Shown here: in pieces, positions 1-8,905 of the stretch
How the letters are laid out: each line of letters starts with the position of its first letter
Position numbering within the stretch: position 1 is the first letter of the stretch
Assembly (NCBI GenBank): GCA_023481175.1
Contig: JAMCWM010000033.1
Span: forward strand, 1-63,200
DNA length: 63,200 nucleotides
DNA from: Nitrospirota bacterium
GTDB taxonomy: Bacteria; Nitrospirota; Leptospirillia; Leptospirillales; Leptospirillaceae
Direction: 5' to 3'
The notes under the pieces: generated by a model
What the model saw: the letters and a program-made list of their open reading frames with translations, nothing else
The model's database searches: none
Told to the model about the DNA's origin: nothing
Position numbers and translations under genes: made by a program

Positions 1-129
1 GCTGTCGATGTCGAGCGCCTTCCGGACCGGCTCGGGAAGAAATCCCCGGAGAAGATCCCGGACGAGCGCGATCTGGCCAAAGCTCGACTTGAAAAACCTG
101 TCGTGGGGGTCGGAGAGCATGCCGTCCAT
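1..129 (-). CDS. Rpn-family recombination-promoting nuclease/putative transposase, N-terminus only
   Basis: The first 43 codons of a minus-strand gene that runs off the window. The reading starts MDGMLSDPHDRFFKSSFGQ and continues with a leucine-rich segment ending VRKALDID. The 'HDRFFK..F' opening followed by 'RDLLRGFLPEPV' is the characteristic start of the YhgA-like/Rpn (PF04754, PD-(D/E)XK) family. Known members (RpnA-E of E. coli) are DNA endonucleases that promote RecA-independent recombination. The ATG at 129 is preferred because a stop lies 15 codons upstream and no other start codon intervenes; ATG at 120 is possible and no clear Shine-Dalgarno is seen. The catalytic core lies outside the window, so activity cannot be judged. 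Confidence 0.7.
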   Translation of the reverse strand, partial: MDGMLSDPHDRFFKSSFGQIALVRDLLRGFLPEPVRKALDIDS

Positions 130-532
130 TCTGCTGGGAGGTCGGAAGCCGAAAAACCGAACGCCGCATACTACAGAAAAGGGCGGAACTTGTCATCCCC
201 CAACACGGGGGAACTCCCCGACACCTTCTCCATCCTCCGGACAGCCCGGTTTCGGTTGTTCGCCGACTCCGTGCAGGCGTTCGTGACCCGGTGGCCGAAA
301 AAGGGGAGAATCGTTCCTTCCCGGTTTCGAAAGGCCGTCAGGAGGGATCCGAAGATGGTCCGGTTCCGGGGCGAGCCCTTCTTCACCGCTCTTTGAGACT
401 TCGGGTCGGCGCGAGAGGTGAGGGAAGGGGCCCGAAGAGGACCGGCCGGACCGGATCGAAGGCCCGGGTGCCGGATCTCTTCGGAAGAAGGCGTTGATCG
501 GGGTCGCTGTGCGGGCCTTTTTTTCCGGCTGG
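130..532. other. Intergenic region, no gene recognised
   Basis: About 400 bases between the start of the Rpn-family gene and the end of pmbA, both on the minus strand. Open frames here have no recognisable protein features and read like noise in GC-rich DNA. It presumably holds the Rpn promoter and the pmbA 3' end, but I see no convincing -10/-35 pair or terminator hairpin. Confidence 0.5.
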
Positions 533-1897
533 TCATTCTCCCGCGATCCGCAGCCCCTCGACCAGGAGGGAGGGGGTGTTGACGGAGGAGCGGATCTCGA
601 GATCCGAGCCGACCTCCACGATCCCCCGGTACAGATCGTCGAGGGTGCCCGCGATGGTGATTTCCGAGACGGGATGGAGGATCGTCCCGTTTTTGATCCA
701 GTATCCGAAGGCCCCCCTGGAATAGTCTCCCGTCACCGTGTTGACTCCGAAACCGATCAGCTCGGTGACGAGGAGCCCTTCGGACAGGCCGGAAACCAGT
801 TCGTCCAGGGATCGGGGGCCCGGAGCCACGACCAGGTTCGTGACGCCGACTCCCGGCCCGTCGCCAAGGGAGCGGACGGCGTTTCCCGTGGAGTGCCGCC
901 GCATCTTCCGGGCCGAATAGGTGTCGAAGAGGTAGGTAGTCAGGATTCCCCGGTCGACGAGTGTTTTTTTGCGGGTGGGGAGGCCTTCCCCGTCGAAGGG
1001 CCGGCTTCCCAGGCCTCCGGGAATGAAGGGGTCTTCCCGGAGGGTCACCTTCTCCGACATGACGGCGGTCCCCTCCCGGTCCTTCAGGTAGGTGGCATTC
1101 CGGTAGAGGGCCGAGCCGGAGATGGCCCCCGCGAAGTGGCCGATCAGGCTCCGGGCGGTCTCCGGGTCGAAGAGGACGGGATAGGAGCCGGTCGGAACCC
1201 GACGCGCATGGAGCCGGGAGACGGTCCTCCGGGCGGCCTTCGTTCCCACGGCGCCCGGATCCTTCGTCACCTCCCAGAGGGGGCCTGCCACATACCAGTA
1301 GTCCCGTTCCATCGAATCCCCTTCGGTCGCGATCACCGAACAGGAAAGGGAGTAGGAACTTTTCCGGTATCCTCCCAGAAACCCCAGGGTGTTGCCGAAG
1401 ACGATCCGGGCCTGGGAGCGGGCACAGTCGGCCCCCTCTGAGTTGGTGATCCGGGGGTCGTGGGACAGGGCCGCCTCCTCCGCGATCCGGGCCCGGTCGA
1501 AGAGCTCCTCCCGCGTCGGAACCTCCGTCTCCGGAGGAAAGAGGATCTCCGGATCTGCGGCGGGGGGAGACAGTTCCTCCGGAAGGCCGGCGTAGGGGTC
1601 GGCGGCGGTATGGCGGGCCATGGCCACCGCCCGGGCCACCAACTCGTCGATGTGCTGCCGGGAGAGATCCCGGGTCGAAATCGAGGACTGGGCCTGGCCT
1701 ACGAAGACCCGGATCCCCAGACCCTGGCTCTGGGAGGCCTGGATCTTTTCCAGGGCTCCCTTGCGGACGGTGACGTTTTCCTCGTCGGTCCAGACATAGA
1801 GGGCGTCGGCCGAGGTGGCTCCCGCGCGTTTCGCCGCCTCCAGAATATGGGCCACCGCCTCCTGGCCGCTGTCGAAATCCCTGATCGCTGTGCTCAC
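533..1897 (-). CDS. pmbA: TldE/PmbA metalloprotease-complex subunit
   Basis: A 454-residue homologue of PmbA (TldE), the non-catalytic partner of TldD in the cytoplasmic TldD/E complex that degrades unfolded peptides and matures some modified peptides. Length matches E. coli TldE (450). Family hallmarks are the N-terminal 'AGATSADALYVW', a central 'PVLFDPETARSLIGHFAGAISG', and the C-terminal 'VNTVTGDYSRGAFGYWIKNG' leading to 'GVGVTNLVV'-type blocks. I chose GTG 1897 over ATG 1918 because GAAGGAG lies six bases before the GTG, while the ATG has no good ribosome site. It follows tldD by about 27 bases on the same strand, so the two form an operon, which is the expected stoichiometric pairing. 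Confidence 0.92.
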   Translation of the reverse strand: MSTAIRDFDSGQEAVAHILEAAKRAGATSADALYVWTDEENVTVRKGALEKIQASQSQGLGIRVFVGQAQSSISTRDLSRQHIDELVARAVAMARHTAADPYAGLPEELSPPAADPEILFPPETEVPTREELFDRARIAEEAALSHDPRITNSEGADCARSQARIVFGNTLGFLGGYRKSSYSLSCSVIATEGDSMERDYWYVAGPLWEVTKDPGAVGTKAARRTVSRLHARRVPTGSYPVLFDPETARSLIGHFAGAISGSALYRNATYLKDREGTAVMSEKVTLREDPFIPGGLGSRPFDGEGLPTRKKTLVDRGILTTYLFDTYSARKMRRHSTGNAVRSLGDGPGVGVTNLVVAPGPRSLDELVSGLSEGLLVTELIGFGVNTVTGDYSRGAFGYWIKNGTILHPVSEITIAGTLDDLYRGIVEVGSDLEIRSSVNTPSLLVEGLRIAGE

Positions 1898-1924
1898 TGG
1901 CTCTCCTTCTTCGGTCATGTTCGG

Positions 1925-3373
1925 TCAGTGGGTTCCGCCGACGGTGATCCCGTCCACCCGGAGGGTGGGGAGACCCACCCCCACGGGGACGGACTGGCCG
2001 TCCTTTCCGCAGGTTCCCACGCCAGTGTCGAGGGCCATGTCGCTGCCCACCATCCGGACCTTGGTCAGGACGTCCGGACCGTTGCCGATCAGGGTCGCCC
2101 CCTTGACCGGATAGAGGATCTTCCCGTTCTCGACGTAGTAGGCCTCGGACATCGAAAAGACGAACTTGCCGGAGGTGATGTCCACCTGGCCGCCGCCGAA
2201 GTTCACCGCATAGATCCCCCGCTCGAGGGAGGAGAGGATCTCTCCCGGATCGGACTCCCCGGCCAGCATGACGGTGTTGGTCATCCGGGGCATGACGGGA
2301 TGGGCATAGGATTCCCGGCGCCCGTTCCCTGTCGACCGTGTCCCCATGAGCCGGGCGTTCTGGCGGTCCTGGAGGTATCCCCGGAGGATGCCGTTTTCGA
2401 TGAGGACGGTCCGCTGGGTCGGCGTTCCCTCGTCGTCGACATTGAGGGATCCCCTCCGGCCGGGGATCGTGCCGTCGTCGATGATGGTGCAGAGGGGAGA
2501 GGCCACCCGTTCTCCGAGGCGCCCGGAGAAGGCCGAGGTTCCCTTCCGGTTGAAGTCCCCCTCGAGGCCGTGGCCGATCGCCTCGTGCAGGAGAATCCCC
2601 GGCCAGCCGGGGCCCAGGACCACATCCATCGTTCCCGAGGGGCAGGGGCGGGCGGAGAGGTTCACCAGGGCCTGCCGGGCGGCCTCCCGGGCCGCATGGG
2701 ACAGCCGCTCCGGAGTGACCAGGCCGGCATAGTCCGTCCGTCCCCCCCATCCGAAGGTTCCGGTCTGCCGGTTTCCTCCCTCCTGGGCGATGACCGAGAG
2801 GTTGATCCGGGTCAGGGGAATCCGGTCGGCGACGATGGTTCCGTCTTTACGGACGACCTGGATGGTCTTGATCTCCGAGGCCAGCGAGGCCATGACCTGG
2901 ACGATTTTGCTGTTTTCGGCCCGGGCCAGGCGGTCCAGGGTCTCGAGGACGGCGATCTTCTCCGGGACGGGCCGGTCGAGGGTGAGATCCGTTGCGGGAT
3001 AGAGATCGGCCGCCGGCCGTCCGGGGCGGGAGACCGAGACCGGGGCGGGATTTCCTTCCCGGTCCGCGATTCTTCGCGCCGACTCCACCGCCCGTGTCAG
3101 AGCCTTCGGGTCGAATTCCTCGGTGAAGGCGAATCCGGTCCGCTCTCCCGAGACGATCCGGGCCCCGACCCCCTGGCTCACGTCCTGGCCGGCCTTCTTC
3201 ACGATGCCGTCCTCGAGGCTGTAATGCTCCCGGACGGTGTACTCGAAGTAGAGATCGGCGTCGTCCACCGCCGGGGAGAGAACGGCCGATCCCAGCACCC
3301 CCTCGAGAAGGCGGGGAGAGGTTCCGAACTGGTGTTCGAAGAACAGGGCGATATCATGGGGGGGTGTCGTCAC
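1925..3373 (-). CDS. tldD: TldD zinc metalloprotease
   Basis: A 482-residue TldD (E. coli TldD is 481). It is the catalytic subunit of TldD/E, a zinc peptidase acting on unfolded or disordered peptides in the cytoplasm. The zinc motif HEAIGHGLEGD is present with the first His at about residue 263, followed by the family block with 'GSLNVDDEGTP' and a Cys-containing C-terminal 'GVGTCGKDGQSVPVG'. An upstream ATG at 3487 is in frame, but GTG 3373 is preferred. It has GGAGG nine bases upstream, gives the family length, and a TATAAT box overlaps the ATG at 3487, which rules that ATG out as a start if the box is used. It is first in a tldD-pmbA operon. Confidence 0.93.
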   Translation of the reverse strand: MTTPPHDIALFFEHQFGTSPRLLEGVLGSAVLSPAVDDADLYFEYTVREHYSLEDGIVKKAGQDVSQGVGARIVSGERTGFAFTEEFDPKALTRAVESARRIADREGNPAPVSVSRPGRPAADLYPATDLTLDRPVPEKIAVLETLDRLARAENSKIVQVMASLASEIKTIQVVRKDGTIVADRIPLTRINLSVIAQEGGNRQTGTFGWGGRTDYAGLVTPERLSHAAREAARQALVNLSARPCPSGTMDVVLGPGWPGILLHEAIGHGLEGDFNRKGTSAFSGRLGERVASPLCTIIDDGTIPGRRGSLNVDDEGTPTQRTVLIENGILRGYLQDRQNARLMGTRSTGNGRRESYAHPVMPRMTNTVMLAGESDPGEILSSLERGIYAVNFGGGQVDITSGKFVFSMSEAYYVENGKILYPVKGATLIGNGPDVLTKVRMVGSDMALDTGVGTCGKDGQSVPVGVGLPTLRVDGITVGGTH

Positions 3374-3485
3374 GTCGGAATCCTCCGGATATTTGGTAAA
3401 GCCAAGGGGCGATTGAAGGGCCAGAGGCCCCCAGGACAAAAAGATAGGGGTACCCCGGGATTGTACAGGGCCAGCCATTGCCTTC

Positions 3486-3491
3486 ATTATA
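3486..3491 (-). promoter_or_regulatory. Putative -10 box for tldD-pmbA
   Basis: TATAAT on the minus strand directly preceded by TG, with the tldD GTG about 112 bases downstream. No good -35 hexamer is visible at 16-18 bases, so it would depend on the near-extended -10. It lies between divergent genes. Confidence 0.4.
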
Positions 3492-3579
3492 CAGGGGAGA
3501 CCGGGCCGGAATCCATGAAAAATCCGGAAAGGGACATCAAGTGGCGGGACAGGGAAAGGAAACGGAAAGGGAGAAGGCC

Positions 3580-4722
3580 GTGAGGGGGAGCCAGGGAGAG
3601 GAGAGGGTGAGAAGGCTCATGGAGACGGGGGTCTCCGAAGGGATCTTTCCGGGAGGGGTCGCCCTCTGGGGAGACCGGGAAAGGATCATTGGGGAGGTAG
3701 CGGCGGGACACCTCCGGACGGTTCCCCCTCCCCTCGGTCCGGCCACCACCCCGGAGGCCCTGTACGATCTCGCCTCCCTCACGAAGCCTCTGGTGACGGG
3801 AGCCCTGATTCTCCGGACGGTGGCCCGGGGCCGTCTCGATCTTTCCATGACGGCCGCCGATGTTCTCCCCGAAATGTCGGGAACCTTCGCGGGAGGGGCG
3901 ACCCTCCGGGAACTCCTCTGCCATTCGGCCGGCCTGTGCGCCTGGGCCCCCCTCTACGAGAGGGTGGCCTTCTCGCTCTCTCCCGAAGAGCGCAAGCGGG
4001 AGATGCTCCGGCAGATCGTGGCCCTTCCTCCCGCCGGACCCCGGGGGGCAAAATCCCTCTACAGCGATTTCGGATTCATGATCCTGGGATGGATCCTCGA
4101 ACGGGTGTGGGGGGAACCGCTGGAGAGGCTTTACCGGGAGAGGATCGCCGGTCCCCTGGGGGTCGTGGGGGCCGATTTCCTGACGCCGGACTCGCCGCTT
4201 TCGGAGGCGGTCCGCTCCGGGCGGGTTCCGGTGGCCTCGACCGAAATGGATCCCTTGTCGGGGCGCCCCTTCACCGGGGTGGTTCATGACGAGCACGCCC
4301 GGCTTCTGGGGGGGGTCTCGGGCCACGCGGGGCTCTTCGGGTCGGCCCGGGCCGTCTGGGCGCTTGCCCGCCCCTGGCTGGGGGGAGGGTTTTTCCCCGA
4401 TCCCTGGCTCGATCTCTTCCGGAGCCGTCAGCCGGGTCTCGAATGGGCCCTCGGATGGGATACCCCCACCCCCGGTTCTTCCAGCGGTCGTTTCATGACG
4501 CCGGAGGCCTCGATCGGCCATCTGGGATATGCGGGGACCTCCGTCTGGATCGACTGGCAAAAGGAGCGGATCGTGGTTCTTCTCACCAACCGGGTCCACC
4601 CCGTCCGCACCGACAACCGGATCCGGGAATTCCGGCCCCGTCTCCACGATGCGATCCTCGGACCGTTCGGGGAGCCGGGGCCGGGAACCCTTCAGGACGG
4701 AAAAGAGGCTTTCCCTTCGTAG
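3580..4722 (+). CDS. Class C beta-lactamase-like serine hydrolase
   Basis: A 380-residue member of the beta-lactamase/penicillin-binding-protein-like family (PF00144). All three family motifs are visible: SLTK (SxxK nucleophile and base, near residue 65) after 'LYDLAS', the YSD triad (equivalent of YxN) in 'LYSDFGFMILG', and a C-terminal HLGYAGTS (H/KxG). No signal peptide is evident, so it may be a cytoplasmic esterase or peptidase rather than a lactamase; the substrate is unknown. The start is uncertain. GTG 3580 has GGGAG six bases upstream, but GTG 3541 (GGAAAGGG upstream) and ATG 3478 are in frame. The 3' end overlaps the convergent hpnC by 31 bases. Confidence 0.8.
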   Translation: MRGSQGEERVRRLMETGVSEGIFPGGVALWGDRERIIGEVAAGHLRTVPPPLGPATTPEALYDLASLTKPLVTGALILRTVARGRLDLSMTAADVLPEMSGTFAGGATLRELLCHSAGLCAWAPLYERVAFSLSPEERKREMLRQIVALPPAGPRGAKSLYSDFGFMILGWILERVWGEPLERLYRERIAGPLGVVGADFLTPDSPLSEAVRSGRVPVASTEMDPLSGRPFTGVVHDEHARLLGGVSGHAGLFGSARAVWALARPWLGGGFFPDPWLDLFRSRQPGLEWALGWDTPTPGSSSGRFMTPEASIGHLGYAGTSVWIDWQKERIVVLLTNRVHPVRTDNRIREFRPRLHDAILGPFGEPGPGTLQDGKEAFPS

Positions 4723-5648
4723 ACGGCCCGGCCGCGTTCGAAGAGGCGTTCCGTTCCGGATCTGTCGGGAAGGGCGAGGAGGGTCCGGTCGAGTGTCTTC
4801 CGGGATACCGGGAGAAAGAGGGCGCCAAGCCAGGTTCCCTTCGTGAGAACGGGGCGTTCGAGAAGGCGCCGGCGGGGATCCCGGCCCTTTTTGAGGATGG
4901 TGACCCCCCCCTTCCAGACGAGGGAGAGCTCGCGTCCTACCCGGCCTCCGACGGCGGCGGGGAGGGGGATCCCCGTGGAAAACAGGCCGGCGGTGTAGGC
5001 GAAGAGCCGGTCCTTGAGCCTCTGCTCGCAGGAGAGGAATTCCTCGGTATTCAGGGGGTCGGCCAGGGCCGTTTCGGGGATGCCGGCGATCCGGAGCTCC
5101 TCCTGGGGGACGTAGACCCGGCCCTTTTGCCAGTCCACGGCGATGTCCTGCCAGAAATTCGCCAGCTGGAGCGCCGTGCAGATGGCGTCGGAGCGGGCGA
5201 AGAGGGATTCGGAGCGGATCCCGTGGATCCAGAGGAGAAGGCGGCCGACGGGATTGGCGGAAAGGACCGAATATTCGAGGAGATCCTCGAAGGTCTCGTG
5301 GCGGACGATCCTCCGGTCTCGTTCGAAGGCCATGATCAGGTGGTCGAGCCATTCCACCGGCACCTCGTACCGGGCGATGACGTCGGAGAGGGCCCGGAAT
5401 ACCTGGTGGTCGACAGGACCTTCGGCCGCCCGGTAGAGGAGGGCTCTCCATCCTCCCAGAAGTTCGAGGGCCCGACGGGTGTCCGGCTCCTCGTCGGCGA
5501 AATCGTCTGCGGCCCGGGCGAAGGCGTAAATGGCCGCGATGGCAGGCCGGGTGGAGGCGGGAAGAAGCCTCGACGCCACGGGAAAGTTCTCGTAGTGGCT
5601 TTCGACGGCCCGGGCGCAATGCCGATAGGAGCTTTCGAGATCGATCAT
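4692..5648 (-). CDS. hpnC: HpnC, hydroxysqualene synthase
   Basis: A 318-residue trans-isoprenyl diphosphate synthase of the squalene/phytoene synthase fold. HpnC converts presqualene diphosphate (made by HpnD) into hydroxysqualene in the three-enzyme bacterial route to squalene. The two aspartate-rich motifs are clear: DDFAD in 'FARAADDFADEEP' and DIAVD in 'NFWQDIAVDWQKGRVYVP'. ATG 5648 overlaps the hpnE stop as ATGA. The order hpnD-hpnE-hpnC with overlaps at both junctions means one transcript and probable translational coupling. The last codons run 31 bases into the convergent serine hydrolase. HpnC and HpnD are similar; the assignment rests on gene position and the acidic motifs. Confidence 0.87.
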   Translation of the reverse strand: MIDLESSYRHCARAVESHYENFPVASRLLPASTRPAIAAIYAFARAADDFADEEPDTRRALELLGGWRALLYRAAEGPVDHQVFRALSDVIARYEVPVEWLDHLIMAFERDRRIVRHETFEDLLEYSVLSANPVGRLLLWIHGIRSESLFARSDAICTALQLANFWQDIAVDWQKGRVYVPQEELRIAGIPETALADPLNTEEFLSCEQRLKDRLFAYTAGLFSTGIPLPAAVGGRVGRELSLVWKGGVTILKKGRDPRRRLLERPVLTKGTWLGALFLPVSRKTLDRTLLALPDRSGTERLFERGRAVYEGKASFPS

Positions 5649-7057
5649 CGTTCCCCCAGGGCTTTGAGGATCAGCTCGGCGGCCCGGTAGCCCGACCGGA
5701 TCGCTCCTTCCATGGTGGCCGGAAGTCCCGTGTCGGTCGTGTCTCCGGCGATCCACAGGTTCGGGAGGGAGGTCCGCGCCTCCGGGCGAAGGGTGCTCTG
5801 CCCCGGTCCGAGGACGGGGGTCGCAAAACGGTCGCGGACGGCCCGGACGCTCTTTACGGAGGCGGGGGTTGTCGGATCGATCTTCTTGATATGCGCGAGG
5901 CAGAGGGCTCCGAGTTCGGAGTCCGGGAGGGCGAGCAGGTCGTCGGCCCCCGAGACGGTCGCGCTTGCGACCCGCGTGGGATAGAAATCGTCTTCGACCT
6001 GGACGGACCAGTCGAACCAGGGGCGGATTTCGGGGGTCAGCCGCTGATCCATCGCCTCTCTGTTGAAAATCCAGTGCACCGCCGACTGGTGGAAGCCCGT
6101 GATGAGGGGCAGGCGGACAGGCTCCGAGAAGAGAAGGTTGACGGAGAGAATCGGAGAGGCGTAGGAGAGACGGCTCATCTGGTCAACGAGGGGGGTCTGG
6201 TGGAGAGAGAGCGGGACGATCTTCTCGAAGGCCCAGGGGGGCAAGGCCGAGAGAAGATGGTCGGATCGGCCGAGAGGAAGCGCCTCCTGGGCGGTGGTGA
6301 CTCCCGTCACCCGTCCCTGCGACTCGGAGAATCCCACGATGCGGGTCTTGGTCCGCACCGTCACCCCGCGTTTTTTGAAGAGCGACATGGCCGGAAGGGC
6401 AAAAAGCTCCGAGAGAGGGACGGCATTGTAGCCGGGACGGGAGTGGCGACCTCCCCGAAGGAGCGACTCCTTGAGGATCCGCACGAGGATGGCGGCGCTG
6501 ACCCGTCGGGAGGGAAGATTGGTGGCGGAGAGGATGACCAGTTCCCAGAACCGTTCGATGACCTCTTCCCTTTGTCCCGCCCTCAGAAGGAATTCGTAGG
6601 CGGAGAGGTGATCGACGTCATTGTCGTTTTTCGGGACGGCGCGGGACAGGGCCAGGAAGGCCAGCCGGGAGAGGAAGGGAAGGCCTTCGTACTGGAGAAG
6701 GCCGCCAGCCAGGGCGACGGGATTGTCGCTCCCCGGGATGTCCAGAGGGTGAAGTCCCCGTTCCCGGTCCCAGAGAGGGAGATAGAGACGGTCGTAGAAA
6801 ACCAGCCCCGACCGGGTCCCGAGGGCCTCGAGAAGGGTCAGTGTTCCGGTATAGCAGGACAGGAAAAGATGCTGGCCGGTGTCGATCTCGCGACCGATGT
6901 CGGGATCGTAGTAGGAGCCGACGCGCCCACCAAGGTGGGGGCGGCCTTCGAGGAGAAGAATGTCGAAGGATCGGGAGGGGGTCCGGGAGAGGCGCTCGCA
7001 GGCCGCGATTCCGGCAAGACCCCCGCCCATCACGATGACCTGGGGACGACCGCTCAC
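5645..7057 (-). CDS. hpnE: HpnE, hydroxysqualene dehydroxylase (FAD)
   Basis: A 470-residue FAD-dependent amine-oxidase/phytoene-desaturase-fold protein that reduces hydroxysqualene to squalene. The N-terminal dinucleotide-binding loop reads MGGGLAGIAACERL, followed by 'LLEGRPHLGGRVGSYYD'. The C-terminal FAD motif 'NLWIAGDTTDTGLPATMEGAIRSGYRAAE' is also complete. GTG 7057 overlaps the hpnD stop as GTGA, fixing the start. It sits between hpnD and hpnC, so the full HpnCDE set is present. The squalene-hopene cyclase that would use the product is not in this window. Confidence 0.92.
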   Translation of the reverse strand: MSGRPQVIVMGGGLAGIAACERLSRTPSRSFDILLLEGRPHLGGRVGSYYDPDIGREIDTGQHLFLSCYTGTLTLLEALGTRSGLVFYDRLYLPLWDRERGLHPLDIPGSDNPVALAGGLLQYEGLPFLSRLAFLALSRAVPKNDNDVDHLSAYEFLLRAGQREEVIERFWELVILSATNLPSRRVSAAILVRILKESLLRGGRHSRPGYNAVPLSELFALPAMSLFKKRGVTVRTKTRIVGFSESQGRVTGVTTAQEALPLGRSDHLLSALPPWAFEKIVPLSLHQTPLVDQMSRLSYASPILSVNLLFSEPVRLPLITGFHQSAVHWIFNREAMDQRLTPEIRPWFDWSVQVEDDFYPTRVASATVSGADDLLALPDSELGALCLAHIKKIDPTTPASVKSVRAVRDRFATPVLGPGQSTLRPEARTSLPNLWIAGDTTDTGLPATMEGAIRSGYRAAELILKALGER

Positions 7058-7959
7058 GATCCGGCTTTCCGGATCCTTGATCGGTCCATCCGCGTCTCCC
7101 GCCAGAAGGTGAAAAGGGCCCGGGCCTTTTCCACCGGTCCGAGTCCGATCCGCTTTCTGTAGACGTCGAACCCTGACCGTCGGATCTTCCGGTGAAGGGC
7201 GTGGTAGACCGTCTCCATCGCGCGTGCGGCGATCATGGTCCGGCGGTCTTCCGGTCCCGAAAGGAGTGAGGCGGCCGCCCGGTAGTCTTCTTCGGAGCGG
7301 TTCCAGATCTCTTCGAGAAGGGAGGCCATTCCGGCATGGATCCGTCCCGCAAGGACGTCTTCGTCCGTCACCCCGAAATGGCGCATCCGGTCGGCCGGAA
7401 GATAGATGCGGTTCCGTTCCGCGTCCTGGCGGAGGTCCCGAAGGATGTTCGTGAGCTGGAACGCCTCCCCCAGGCGGTCGGCATAGGGGGCGAGCCGGTC
7501 GAGATCTCCCCCGAAAATCGGGACGCAGATGCGGCCGACCGCCCCGGCCGCCCGGTAGCAGTAACGTTCGAGGGCGGGGATGTCGGGGATCCTGACCACC
7601 GAGAGATCCTCCTGCATTCCCCGGACGATGTCTCCGTAAAGAGAGGGAGGAATCCCCCGCCGGCGGGAAATCTCGACGATCCGAAGAAAAAAAGGCTCGG
7701 CCTCCCACCCTTTGGGGGGTGTGAAGTCGTGGTCGAAGGCGAAGGCCCAGGCCTCGAGGTGGGCCGAGACATCGATGTCGGCCCGGGGCTCGTCGGCCAA
7801 ATCGTCGACGAGGCGGCAGAACACATAGAAATCGAAAAGATCCCGCTGTCCCTCGGCATCGAGGAGGGAGAAGGAGCGGTAGAAGGAGCTCCCCCGGACT
7901 CCGGCGCGGGCCCGTTCAAGACCGGTCCGATCGAAGGTCAGGGAAGGGAAGTTGGTCAC
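7054..7959 (-). CDS. hpnD: HpnD, presqualene diphosphate synthase
   Basis: A 301-residue squalene/phytoene synthase family enzyme that condenses two farnesyl diphosphates to presqualene diphosphate. It has the first Asp-rich motif DDLAD in 'VFCRLVDDLADEP', the second motif DLRQD in 'LTNILRDLRQDAERNRIYLP', and the 'SSFYRSFSLL' opening typical of the family. GTG 7959 is preferred, with GGAG 11 bases upstream. An in-frame ATG at 8040 would add 27 residues lacking family similarity and has no ribosome site. It is first of hpnD-E-C; the roughly 140 bases upstream presumably hold the promoter. Confidence 0.88.
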   Translation of the reverse strand: MTNFPSLTFDRTGLERARAGVRGSSFYRSFSLLDAEGQRDLFDFYVFCRLVDDLADEPRADIDVSAHLEAWAFAFDHDFTPPKGWEAEPFFLRIVEISRRRGIPPSLYGDIVRGMQEDLSVVRIPDIPALERYCYRAAGAVGRICVPIFGGDLDRLAPYADRLGEAFQLTNILRDLRQDAERNRIYLPADRMRHFGVTDEDVLAGRIHAGMASLLEEIWNRSEEDYRAAASLLSGPEDRRTMIAARAMETVYHALHRKIRRSGFDVYRKRIGLGPVEKARALFTFWRETRMDRSRIRKAGS

Positions 7960-8098
7960 AGGAAAGAGACTCCGGCGGCTGGGGGTAAGGGTTTCGGGAA
8001 CGGAACATGGGCGGTCGCGAAAAGACCGCCGGCAAATCATACCGCGTTGAGGAACAGAGGGCAATCGGAGGGGCGGGGAGGCCGGGTCCCCGCCAGGG

Positions 8099-8887
8099 TC
8101 AACGGGATTTTCTGGGGTCGGCGGGCCGGGGCTGGCTGTCCACATAGGCGGCCACGTCCCAGGCCTCCTGGTCGGAAAGGGTGTCGCCCTTCGAGAGAGG
8201 CATGTTCATCTTCACGAATCCGGCGAGTTTCCCGACTTTGGCGAGTCCCGCGCCCATGTTGTAGGATCGGGGACCCCAGACCGGAGGAAAGGCGACGTCG
8301 TGGCCGGAGGTGGTTCCCAGGCCGTCCGCCCCGTGGCAGAGGGCGCACCGGGCGGCATAGACCGTCTTTCCCCTCCCGGGATCCGGTTTTCTGGCGGGCG
8401 GAGACATGCGATACATTCCCTGTCCCGCGAGCTTGACCCCCACGGGGGCGCCGCGGGACATCCAGAAGCTGTAGGCCACCAGGGAGCGGATGGTCTCGCT
8501 GTCCAAAGGCGGTGCGGTTCCGTTCATCGAGAACCGGAAACATCCCTGGATCCGTTCCCCGAGCCGGCTCACCTTGTTGTTCTTGGTCCGGAATCTGGGG
8601 TAGCTCACGTAGGCGCCCCAGAGGGGGGCGGCATAGGGTTTTCTGCCCCGGTCCAGGTGGCAGCTTTCGCAGGTCAGGTCGTTTCCGACGTACTTTTTGG
8701 CATACGTTCCCGTCTGGGTGAAGACAAGCTCCCCTTTTCGGACAAGGTCTCCGAAGGGCCCGGAGGGAATCTCGCTGTCGGAGGGCGGCTGGAAGGTGGC
8801 CTGCTCCCCGGCCTGGGCGGGGAAGGGGATTCCCCAAAGGAGCAGGCTCGCCTGGGCCAGGGAGAGGAAGAGGAGTCGTTTGTTCAT
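8099..8887 (-). CDS. TsdA-like di-haem cytochrome c
   Basis: A 262-residue exported protein with a signal peptide (positively charged start, hydrophobic 'LLLWGIPFPAQAGE', cleavage near residue 26) and two haem sites, CESCH and CALCH. The first domain closely follows the thiosulfate dehydrogenase TsdA pattern: 'YVGNDLTCESCHLDRGRKPYAAPLWG', then 'RIQGCFRFSMNG'. In TsdA a cysteine acts as the sixth ligand of haem 1, and the Cys in 'IQGC' is the likely counterpart. TsdA makes or splits tetrathionate in the periplasm, which would suit a sulfur-exposed acidophile, but many relatives have other partners. ATG 8887 has AAGGAG upstream. It is second of a two-gene unit with the 8906-9589 cytochrome. Confidence 0.8.
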   Translation of the reverse strand: MNKRLLFLSLAQASLLLWGIPFPAQAGEQATFQPPSDSEIPSGPFGDLVRKGELVFTQTGTYAKKYVGNDLTCESCHLDRGRKPYAAPLWGAYVSYPRFRTKNNKVSRLGERIQGCFRFSMNGTAPPLDSETIRSLVAYSFWMSRGAPVGVKLAGQGMYRMSPPARKPDPGRGKTVYAARCALCHGADGLGTTSGHDVAFPPVWGPRSYNMGAGLAKVGKLAGFVKMNMPLSKGDTLSDQEAWDVAAYVDSQPRPADPRKSR

Positions 8888-8905
8888 GAGGGTCTCCTTA
8901 CGTGG

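Noticed and set aside
171..2750. Very long minus-strand open frame through pmbA and tldD
   Set aside because: Arg/Gly/Pro-rich low-complexity translation in another frame; an artefact of GC-rich coding DNA.
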